The notes below the pieces were generated by a model that worked only from the letters and a program-made list of their open reading frames with translations, ran no database searches and was not told the DNA's origin. From Plasmopara viticola (lineage: Eukaryota > Oomycota > Peronosporomycetes > Peronosporales > Peronosporaceae), in contig MBPM02000014.1 in assembly GCA_001695595.3 (NCBI GenBank), positions 682,001-746,000 on the forward strand: a DNA stretch of 64,000 bases, in the 5' to 3' direction. Shown in pieces: positions 7,574 through 17,700 of the stretch. Within the stretch, counting starts at the first letter, position 1; the number at the start of each line of letters is the position of its first letter. The position numbers and the translations under genes are program-made.

Positions 7574-10555
7574 ATGGAGCTTTTAGCGCGGTTAGGCAAC
7601 TTAGTGCTGGGAGACTTAGAGGAAGAGACGGAAGAAGAGCAGCAGTTGCGTCGCCGAAATCGTGCCAAGCGCCAGTTGCAGGCCAAGAGTCAACGCAGCA
7701 TCATCCTTGAAGATCTCGAAAGTGCTGTGCGAGGATTGCATCTTTACATGGAAGCCAAGAAATGCAGTAGCAACTTTGTTGCCAGCAGTCCTTCCAGCAG
7801 CTCAATGGACGACAACGAGGAAACTATCGTTTTGCCTAAGGGTGCCAATGACAGTCCAAAGGCTGCAATGATGGAGAGCACGGACGATGCGCGGGAGTTG
7901 CTGCTTAACGACGAGCAGGCGGTGGTCAACTTGCTGTGCACGCAGTTAGATCGCTGTCTCTCTCATGGACTACGTTTGGTAGAAGTTGACGACGGGGATC
8001 TCCAAGCCACAGTAAAGTTTTTTGGTGTCGTCAAGTGGACGTGTACTCGAATGGAAGCCATTCGTCAACAACAAATGATTGAAGCCATGCATCGCGCTGC
8101 TGGTGTCTCAAAAGGGACGATGTCCTCTGCAAAGAGCAAAGTATGCGAGGTCGTGACATCTAGTGTCGACGTGGATCTCCCACGGCACGTACGCGGTCTA
8201 ATCGGTGCTGTGCGTTCAGCTATTGGTCTAACCAATGTCGACACGGACGAAGGGAAAGCACGCGCGTTTATTCGCCAAGCACTCAACACGCACGTGTTGA
8301 AAGCAAGCTTTAGTATGGTGCTGTCGGAGACAAATCTCGACCTCTTGGCATCGTACTATACCGAATACGCTCTCTTTCGTCACCGTGACGAAGTGAAGAT
8401 GTTTTTGAATCTTCTTTCGGGATTAGACAACCTCCCGTTTGCTTTTTTAATTGACGATCCACGGCTTGATCTTGCGCCGGAAACGCTGCCGTTTTCACGT
8501 CCTTTGCCTCGTCTTAAGGCGCTTAAGATCAAGAAGAAGGCACCGAAGCTCATAGATCCGGAGGATATGGTCAATGGCCGGGTCCGTCTTTGCCAGGCTA
8601 CCGACGAGACGGAATTGCTAGCCCAAAAGCTGGTTTCGCACCATGAATTACGACTAGCGTTCAACACGCGCAAAGGTGGCAATCCCTTGTCCGAGACATT
8701 GAGGAAAGCGTCTCAGTCTCAAAGGATGGAGGATGCCGCAACTGCTGTCCTTCGATTCTTAGAACTAGGATATCCTGAGTACAACGTGTTCGGGAGCGAC
8801 TTGCTTGATGTATTGTGTAATCCGTTTTTAAGTGGTATGGCTCGCTTTGAGACTGCCCTCGGCCTCCCGGATGTCGTCGAAGCGTGTTTTTGCTATCTCT
8901 ATGAGCACGTAGACTCGCCTGGTCTTTTTCAAGCACACTTGCAAGCCGAGCACGTCCTGGAATTGCGCGACACCATTGAAGAACTTGGTGGTTTTCATCG
9001 GAAAATGGCAGTCGATCCGCATGAAGTTGTGGCAATTTTACTTCAATATTTGTGGGAATTGCCCGAATCTTTGCTAACAGAAGAGCGAATGGACCGATTT
9101 TTGGCCTGCGCCGGTCGATCCAATAGCGGAATGTCAGAAGACGAGTGCAAGGCTCTGATGATGGAGTTGGTCAACGATTTGCCATGGTTTTGCAAACCAC
9201 TGCTTGAGCGCTTATGTCACTGGGTGTCAGTGGCGCTACAACCTCTTCATGCGAAGAAGAATGGACTTACAATGTATGCGATCGCTAATTGTTTCGCCCC
9301 GATTCTGCTTCGAGGAAAGCACAGCCAACGTTTTCACGATTTTGAAGACTCGGGTATTCGCAAGTATCCTGTCGGTTACCAGCATTGGTCTTCTATTCGT
9401 TCGCGCTTGATGCCGAATGAAGAGGATGGTTTGACCATATTTCCAGGTGATAGCTTAGATTCAACGTCATATGCTCGAGACGTCCGTCACAAAATGCGCG
9501 ATGCCGAAGAGGCGGTTCAAGTGATTGCGATGCTGTTTAAAGAACAAGAGACTGTGCTTCGTGACTTTCGCTCTGAGCTCATCTCGCGCCGTCAAAGTTT
9601 GCACGTCAAAGTGCGTCGTTTAGAAGCTCTTCGATTCAGCATGGATGAGCCACTGGATACGACGAACGAAGGTCATGTCACGCTGCTTAAACGACTGTGG
9701 GATGCATTGCTAGTGCCAGAAGAAGACATGACAAAAGATAGCGTGTCGGTCTTGGCAGCATCTGCTGACACAGGCAATCATGTCGCTGGTGTAGACGTCC
9801 CCATGATGCTGGCTTCACGGCGGTGGAAGTGCAGTGGATTCCACACGGATAGTCCGCTTGGTGGATTTCGTGGTGGAGGTGCTTTGGCTTTAGAGTGTCT
9901 GGTTTTCTTTGTGGAAGAATATCCGGAGAAAGCACGTTCGATGATGGAGCGCAATGCGGTAGCAGGTGGCAATCGCTACCCGTTCCCAGTTGCGAGTATT
10001 AACGTAATGCGTATGATGATGCATTTGCTGATGCTTGACGAAGCTCCCGATGTTTGCACAAAACTTATGTTGCATTCTTTCGAAACAAGCGTCAACGCGT
10101 CACCGGCCGTGGTCATGAAGTTGCGTGTTGCAGAGCGAGTGAGTCGCACGCCATTCTGGCGGGTTTTTGATGACCCGACAGCCTTTTTCAAGTTGCATGC
10201 TATGGCCTTTATGCTGCTAGACTTGCATTGGGTGAACTCTGGAGCGACTCAAATGGGTTTTCAGCCCGTGCTCGATGCTACACGACGTCAAATGGGTTGG
10301 CTGCTGGAACAGGCTCCGACATCTGTCGAAGAAATGTGGACGACTTGGATGAAAGTGCGCGAACTGGATGCAGCTAAATTTACCGGACCAACAAGTTTTG
10401 GGTCAAGTGCTGTGACTTCTCCAACGTCTTCAGTGTCGTCTGGACTAGATTGTGATCTCGTGACCCAGCAAATGTCGAGTAGCTCAACTGCCAAACTTGT
10501 AGACAGAGAGAAGCAGTCACAAGAGGCAACAACTCCTACACCTGCCGCTGGTTAA
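7574..10555 (+). CDS. RUN-RhoGAP-ELMO multidomain small-GTPase regulator
   Basis: Uninterrupted 993-codon protein. Residues about 105-300 form a RUN domain (KARAFIRQALNTHVLKASF, then SYYTEYALFRHRDEVKMFLN), a Rab/Rap effector fold. Residues about 394-580 form a RhoGAP fold (GLPDVVEACFCYLYEHV, LQYLWELPESLL, YAIANCFAPILLR). Residues about 690-927 form an ELMO/CED-12 domain (RRWKCSGFHTDSPLGGFRGG, then PFPVASINVMRMMMHLLML). The tail is Ser/Thr-rich and disordered. The RhoGAP arginine finger, normally in G-[IL]-F-R, is Gln453 (GLFQ); the second conserved basic position before ELPE is Trp, and the usual Asn of the NLA motif is Ala. The ELMO arginine implicated in Arf/Arl GAP activity of ELMOD proteins is kept as Arg766 (GGFRGG). 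So the protein could act as an Arf-family GAP with a binding-only Rho module, probably at membranes; that is inference. An initiator-like element precedes the start. Confidence 0.85.
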   Translation: MELLARLGNLVLGDLEEETEEEQQLRRRNRAKRQLQAKSQRSIILEDLESAVRGLHLYMEAKKCSSNFVASSPSSSSMDDNEETIVLPKGANDSPKAAMMESTDDARELLLNDEQAVVNLLCTQLDRCLSHGLRLVEVDDGDLQATVKFFGVVKWTCTRMEAIRQQQMIEAMHRAAGVSKGTMSSAKSKVCEVVTSSVDVDLPRHVRGLIGAVRSAIGLTNVDTDEGKARAFIRQALNTHVLKASFSMVLSETNLDLLASYYTEYALFRHRDEVKMFLNLLSGLDNLPFAFLIDDPRLDLAPETLPFSRPLPRLKALKIKKKAPKLIDPEDMVNGRVRLCQATDETELLAQKLVSHHELRLAFNTRKGGNPLSETLRKASQSQRMEDAATAVLRFLELGYPEYNVFGSDLLDVLCNPFLSGMARFETALGLPDVVEACFCYLYEHVDSPGLFQAHLQAEHVLELRDTIEELGGFHRKMAVDPHEVVAILLQYLWELPESLLTEERMDRFLACAGRSNSGMSEDECKALMMELVNDLPWFCKPLLERLCHWVSVALQPLHAKKNGLTMYAIANCFAPILLRGKHSQRFHDFEDSGIRKYPVGYQHWSSIRSRLMPNEEDGLTIFPGDSLDSTSYARDVRHKMRDAEEAVQVIAMLFKEQETVLRDFRSELISRRQSLHVKVRRLEALRFSMDEPLDTTNEGHVTLLKRLWDALLVPEEDMTKDSVSVLAASADTGNHVAGVDVPMMLASRRWKCSGFHTDSPLGGFRGGGALALECLVFFVEEYPEKARSMMERNAVAGGNRYPFPVASINVMRMMMHLLMLDEAPDVCTKLMLHSFETSVNASPAVVMKLRVAERVSRTPFWRVFDDPTAFFKLHAMAFMLLDLHWVNSGATQMGFQPVLDATRRQMGWLLEQAPTSVEEMWTTWMKVRELDAAKFTGPTSFGSSAVTSPTSSVSSGLDCDLVTQQMSSSSTAKLVDREKQSQEATTPTPAAG

Positions 10556-10662
10556 AGGAATGTGGATCGAATTAAGCGTTCGCGTACAGAGTGTTGAACA
10601 CGAAAATGCATTATTTTAACAGCATGAAAAACTAGATACAAATGTCCTAACGTCCTTGGTGG

Positions 10663-11640
10663 CTAGCGACCTGTAGATGGAAATTTAACGTAAATGGACT
10701 TGCCATCTCGTGACACGATCGAGCCTCCAGGGTGACGATCACACCAGCCACCGCCATTGCGTGCGCGCCAAAAGCAGCAATAGGAATAGAGATTGCTTTT
10801 CGTTGGCACGTGTTCCACAGCGTAGTGAAAGGCAGCGACATCATCGCCCTGTTGGAAAGGATAGTCGATCCAATTAAACTTGCTAAGCTTCGGGTTATTG
10901 TCCTTCTCGCCAATCAAGTGGTTGCATGTATTAAGATATACGTAAGGACGATGCGTTTGAGGGTGCATCTTCCACGCCGAGGATGGAACTTCCACCTCGT
11001 AGTGGTACATGAGTGAAAACCAGTTACCAATGTTCTTTTTCTCACCCTGCGCCCACTGTTGATCGCCTCCGTGGTCCTTTGAGTATATAGAGCCCCAAGG
11101 CACGAGACTTTGAGGGTCCAAGTCAACATTTCTGATAAAAAATTATACAATTAATAGAGAAAGCACGACATTGACATTGGAACTGAAAAAAAAAACGATG
11201 GCGACAACGAACCGAAATTCCATGTAATCAATGTCGGCTGTGCGCTTGTACGTCTTGCGATTAAAGGTGCGATATACGAAAGTGGCCAATGAGTTTTCAA
11301 CTTCCTCGTGCACGCGGTTGTAGCTCGACTCGCTGTAATATATGATGCAGAGCTTGCAGATCAAGTGGCCGGACCGATCGTCGCGCTCAAAGCGAAAGAG
11401 GACTTTTAACAGGTCGTTGTGATTCCTAATATCCACTTCCGGCTGCACAAAAATGGGCAAGCAGCGCCGAAGCCACGCAATCTCAGCTGTCGAGGCATCG
11501 GCGGCCGAGTGCACGTTAATGGAGTCGGCGCTGATGGCGTTTCCGCTGGCGTTCGACATGACCAGCTTGGTGCTGAAAGGAAGAATACGGACTGCATTGC
11601 TGACGCACGGATGGGAGAGATGGGCATATAGCCGGACCAA
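10663..11640 (-). CDS. two-exon protein of unknown function
   Basis: Exon 1 is 11213-11640 and exon 2 is 10663-11131. The intron 11132-11212 (81 bases, GTTCGT..ATCAG) joins the frames in phase 2 as MEFR/NVDLDPQS, giving 298 residues from the ATG at 11640. A later ATG at 11559 (MSNASGNAIS) is also plausible, and a pyrimidine-rich CTTTCAG ending at 11573 could be the acceptor of a further upstream intron, so the 5' end is uncertain. Exon 1 has a helical FVQPEVDIRNHNDLLKVLF region. Exon 2 is rich in aromatic residues, Asn and Cys (PWGSIYSKDHGGDQQWAQGE, RPYVYLNTCNHLIGEKDNN, YSYCCFWRARNGGGWCDRHP). No signal peptide or membrane segment is evident. I do not recognise the family. It is tail-to-tail with the RUN-RhoGAP-ELMO gene (107 bases between stops). 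Confidence 0.7.
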
Positions 11641-11753
11641 TATTCTGAATACATAAGGTGGTAAGGATCAGATGTGAGGATATGAGTCCGCGTTAAACGA
11701 CAAAACTCTGTTCTGGCATAATGTATTCTATACGAACTCCGTAGCCTCGTCAC

Positions 11754-14700
11754 AACGTTAGATTTCTCGCTCTTGCTACGTCTGCGAAAATCCTTTTGCT
11801 TTCTAGCTCTCTCTCCTCGCTACCTCGTCGAATTCATTAAAAGAAAAGCCTTCCGCACATCGACGACCGATTTCTACTCAATCAAGGCAATTATATCATC
11901 TGGAAGGTATGAGATGCATCTACGAAGATAGTATAAAGCCTAATTTAACATTTCTCGGACATGATATTTTCGAAGAAGATGAGAATTCCAACCGCTTTGA
12001 ACTTGACAGTGCAAGTGCATACCGAATTTCCCAGAAATTATATCGTAGATTCTACTTTAAATGTCTGAGCAACGTCAGGAAAGGCACGCCGTCGCGACGA
12101 GCACACTGCGTAAGTATATCTGCTACAACGTATGAGCGCTTTAGAGAGAAGTCGCTCCATGGTGAAAATATATCATTTATAAGTATATAATAAACACGAG
12201 GACGAATAAATTACAGCTATCACCACGTCCTTTTTCTAAATGTGTTGCGCCAAACAAATGTCTAGCGGCGAGAAATAAACCTTATTTCTCTCATTTGCAA
12301 TGCTTATATTGTGGCGCAACGACTTGCAAAATTGAGAAAGATCGCGAAAGTTGTCGCGTATGCTAAACTAAAGCACAACATAATGCAAGAGAAACAAAAT
12401 ACAATGGCGGAGAGCAAGTACAATGATCGTAAAGAATATGGTGAATCGATCCACGCCATTTTTTAAAAGCATTGAGGACGATTGTGGCAAGTATCACTCT
12501 GTAGGTGTATGTTGATTCCATCCTGGCTAGTAAACGTGACATGGCTACCCAAAAGCTTGAAGGTTTGGATCACACAATACGTCTGGGCTTCAGCTCAACG
12601 AAAATAAATTTTATTATCATGTTGCTTTGCTGAGGGTATGACCCGATACAGCGTTGGCTTTCTCCTTCTGTGGCTCTAGTTGAAATGCTGGTCTTAGTGC
12701 TACAAGGAAGATGATAGGTGTGTAATCGATTGCGTTGGACACGAAGTGTGTCTTACGAAGGGCCCCTTTACTCTAACACACTTAACTGCTTTCATTGATG
12801 AGTCGTGAAGAGCACGACATCCGTGGAAGCTTGATGTTTATGCCACTATAGACAAAGCTTACAATCACTGTCTTTGTCGACTACCAACATTTTTCGCCAC
12901 TACAGCTGCTGATTTCGATTTTTCTTATGAAAGTTAGCTATTTGAAGACAACCACTCTTTAGATACACAGAGTACGGTGTCTGTGTGAGCTAAAAAATCT
13001 CCCTGTCATACTTTGTTTGCATACTGAAAGCGTTCAGGTATTCCCCCTATTTTTGCCAGTCTTGTGATCTCTATTACGACATAATATATTGTGACGTTGG
13101 TAAAATTGCTGACTACGCTCAATGAGTCACATGGTGATGGCAATATCGACCTTCTGAGCCGCTGATACAGTGAGAGTCCATCAAGACCGACACCAAAGAG
13201 CACTGATGTCTTCACCATCACAGCGCATGCCAGTTTGCTTTTGCATGCTCGTCTCGATACCTTTTGCGTATTTTTGAGTTGATCACAGCATCATCGCGAC
13301 AGCAACAAAAAAAGCGAAAAACTTTTTCAAGCATTTTCGCAAGTGAGAGGTCGTGCATTAGAGGGCCCAATATGGGTCTCTCAAAGCTCGGCCTTTGGTC
13401 ATTGCAAAACCGGGTATGCGTGATGCTTACAGGTGGGAACAGCAGCTAGTATCTTAATGAATGAACTCACTGATACAATTGTCTTCAAGTATTAATTCTT
13501 TGCAAAATCTAGCTCTGTTTATTATTTCTTAAAGTGTGACGCCCACTTTGCAAATACAAAGCTAACTTTATTTTAATTTGTCACGCTTGCTGGTTCCTCG
13601 GCTAAATTACCGCACAACTCACCCGTTCGTGTCGTGTTGTGTCGTCATAACGATGTACATTCTAATCTAACGCTTTGACCATTGCTTTGAGTTGTCCGTT
13701 GTGGTGTTAGCATAGTCTAAAACAAAACGAAAAAGGAAGAGTCCAGCAATTAAAGCTTGCAAATTATATCGTCGTGGCTCTGTCGACATGATTATTTTGC
13801 TTGCCTGTTCTCTTAATTGTCCAATTGTAGAGAATCTATAGCTTCGTACTAGTCATTCCTTCAAATAGTGGGACGTTTACCAGGTAAAAGAATTGTGAGC
13901 TCAAAAGAAAGTCTTCATCTTACAGTGCTCACCTTTGCGTCGAATAGTATATCATATCAATTCTGAATCTGCAATCACTAATGAAAATTTAGACTTAACC
14001 TTAACAGCGTAATGAAATGCTAAAAGTATCATTTTGGTTAGGTGGTCGAATCTGACGCATACTGTGATACATTTATTTGACGTAACTTACTTTGGCGCCG
14101 ATTGACGACGTCTATTACGCTTTCATATAATGCAAAAGAGCACTATAATATATACACTAATTTTTACTGTTCATGCACGCACTTGGTACTCGTCTTGCCA
14201 AAAACGCATTATGATTTTGGTTATATTATATACATTTTCGAGATTACAAATACGTTACAGGACTATATTTTTTGCGCCATGCTCAGTCATCGCTACAAGC
14301 AAGGAATGTTCGCCACTTGATAACATTTAGTGTGAGGAAGCGTTACGATCTCATCAAGTCTCTATTTTTGAGCAACCGGACTTCATTTCTTTAGACCGAA
14401 ATTAAAATGCTTGCATTTCGCTTTGAGTTAGTTATTACATGATTGACTATAAGAATACATTAAGTGGTACTAACCAGAACACAGTCGAGTTATGCACCAT
14501 CAATGAAACAATTTTAACATCCTTACTTATTAATGGAAAAACTATCCGTAACTATGTTCTCAATACGCTACGTCGAACTCGCAATTGTGTGAGGTAGGCT
14601 GTATATATAGTAGCTGACACGTGACGTTACTTGAGGTCGGCCTAAGCCGACTTATTAAAGCCAAAGGCTTAATTGGAATGGCACTAAAGACGGTGTTGTC

Positions 14701-17700
14701 CGCCACGACCATTATATCAATTTGATCTCTGAAAACTGGTGTCCTTCAGCCTGTTAACAGTGTGAACGGTGCACCACCCGCTTGTGAAGTTTTTCGAGCA
14801 AAAGCTTGGACTCAAGTGAGAAGGGATCTTTCTTCGACGATGTTGCGTCTCTTTATTTCCCAAGCTCAAAGCAAGATCAATCTCGTGGCGCATATCGCTA
14901 TCGGCAAAATGATCAGCCAAGTTCTACGTTAGCAAATTCGTGCACGATGCTGTACATTCTCAAACGCTTTTCGCATGCTCGGTTTTGAATTATCTGGCCG
15001 CGGAGACTACTTCTGTGTGGATAGCCCCATTCTTCCTTCACATTTTTACCTGTTTGTTGATTCCGAAACTTTTGCTCAAGGGCGCTTGGAAGACGCGCGG
15101 GCATCAGTAAGTCACAAAGTCGACTCGTGGCTTGTAGTGTGCAAAATCATCTGGTATCTCATTTCACGTGACGCATCAAGTAGATCAACTTATTGTGTGG
15201 TCGATGTTGCACTCCATTTTCTTCTTCTTTTGAATGAAATGTGAGCCCGATTCTTATGACTTGCTATTGCTAGACGAACAATTACTTCCCCTTTAGACGC
15301 AAAACTCTTAACGACCGTGGTGAAAGGTTGCGTCCCTACCTAGCTGTCACCTTTCAAAACCTCCGCGTGACCGATTCGTATCTTTGGGGATCCTGCTCCA
15401 CAAATGATTCCTCTTCTGCCTGTCCGTTGTATTCCCGTGCGGAAGCGCCGTTTGCTCAACCACCCAGCGTTTTGCTGACCAATGAGTGATCGACAACACG
15501 TAGTGAGCCGTGAAAAGAGGACCAATACTCTCTCTAAGCACAATACGCAAAACAAAGTACTTATCAATTAACGTGTCGTAATGCCACTTTCTTAACGTAG
15601 CCAAGAAGCGAGCAAGTTTTGCACTAATGTCACAATCAAGCCGACGCTTGATTGAGGTCGATCACTATCTGATGAATTTTTCTATGACGCAAATCCAGAA
15701 TGCATTATGACGCTCGGTGAAAGTTGTCGTTGCTGGTATAGCTATTGTCGCGACGCTTTCCACCACCAAGTATGGCGATGACTAGCCAGGACCATAGTTC
15801 TTTCCCAAATCAATGACCAAAACAACGCACGGAAATGTTTTTATTGTATCTAAAATAGAACGAAGTTGACGTCGATTGTCTGCAACATGAGAGATACTAA
15901 TTGCCTTGAGTAACTACACAGTGGTGGAACATAATGCGCCTCAAACACATTGAGGATGGTTTGGGGGACACGGACCTCCACTCAATTCACCCGCGTCTCG
16001 CCCCTATTATCCCGCGCGTTTGTCGAGTAAGTGTTCGGGGGATTTTTAGAGGGCATACGTTGCCACATCAAGATTAGCATAAGCGCTTGAATGCTGACAC
16101 AGGTGTGCGATATGTGGAGTCGGAAGCAAGACATCCTACGACTAAGTCAGGTATGCCCACCGCGGCCACCACTCTAAAGTATCCTTTTCGGGTTCCAGAC
16201 GGAGCGACCGCATTGATCTGGATTAGCTTTGGCATGGCAGCATGAGCATCTGATGTCAACAATTTTGTGTGTGAAGACGTCACAACATAGCTGTCAGAAA
16301 GTGAGTTAAAAAAGATGCTCGAGCAGAAAACATCACTCGAGATAGTAAAAGAATACAGAACCATGGCTTCACGCATGCGGACAGTAAAGTTGTAGACTGT
16401 GAGGCTGTATTTGTTGTTTCCGTTAAAATGCACGAAGTGAGAAGACGAGCGTGACTGCGCAAATAATGCTTTGAGCACAAAGCTTCTGCACTTAGAAAAA
16501 GCTTGCTTATAGACGTCTAAATTTACATCAAAGGCCGCACATATAATAGTGTTTAAAGCGTTCGTGCGTCAGCGACGAGCCCATTGATGACTCTTTACGT
16601 AATTCATTGAAATCCGGGTACACAAACTCACACCTTTGCAGGCGCCTCGATGAGGTGCAAAGCGATGGCAAACAAACTATTAGTAAAAAGCGAGAGAATT
16701 ATTGCTCGCCGATACGCTCAGCAAGCTCCTACTTCGTACACATTTAAGCTGCTTTTTGCTGCTGCTTCTTCAATGTCAAGCTCAGCAGTATAAAAAACAG
16801 TCTTTTTCGTTGTACGGCGATATGGATTTTGAACTTGTATATGTCAGAGGTGCTAAAAATACCGAGTGCAGAATAGCTTTTAAAGTCTGGTCTTTGTCTG
16901 CCACTAAATCTTACGATCAAAATGACGGTGTTTGTCGTTGACAAAGCTATTTATCTTGTTATCTTAAGGCCGGAAGTAAAAATTTGGCTATCAAAAAAGC
17001 TCCGGCTCATGATTGACTATGATAAAATTTAGCCCGCCTACTCCAAGCCGAGTAGGGAAGCTCCTAACTAAGTATCCCAAGCGTATTTCTCCTTTTGCTA
17101 ATCATTGACAAAAGGGGTCTTATTAGAGACGTTCTAGATGTGTCGCAGAAATCAATACATAGATTGGCAGCACGAAAAGACTAATTTTTGCTTTCAATTC
17201 GCGAGTGGGTCGACCAACTTTAATTGCGTCTGAACTCGATCGCCGACTAGATCAATCAGGTTGGGCAAAGCGCTCAAAATATTCAACAGATTGAGACGTC
17301 AACCTAACGCTTCGCTTTTCTAGGCCATTGTAGGCTTGTGAGCTCTAAACATGACGACTCACATAAGATCCGAAAAAATATTGCCGAGACAGTTTTATGC
17401 AATACCCCGTTCCCCTCGAGAACATAGGCTTGCTTAGTCTGCATTTGATCAGTCAAATCTTTATGATCTTTGAATCGAACATTCGGGCGTAAAAGTAACT
17501 TAATAATGTTTTGTCTGCTGATAGCTCTACTGTGTAACCATGGTATCTACTAGACTGTCCAAAGATCACGATCTGAGCGCACACCGAAATTGCACCTGAT
17601 CGATAACAAACTTAAAAGGAGAAAAAAGAATTGCTTAACAGTGTATTTAACACAGTAACACCTTCGGTCCTTCAAAGGCGGTCTAATTTGGCGATAAAGT

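Noticed and set aside
8661..9035. Long minus-strand frame opposite the RUN-RhoGAP-ELMO gene
   Set aside because: It is the shadow of a clearly coding plus-strand frame with three recognised domains.
16074..16478. 134-codon open frame (-)
   Set aside because: No recognisable motif; consistent with chance in 10 kb of non-coding sequence.
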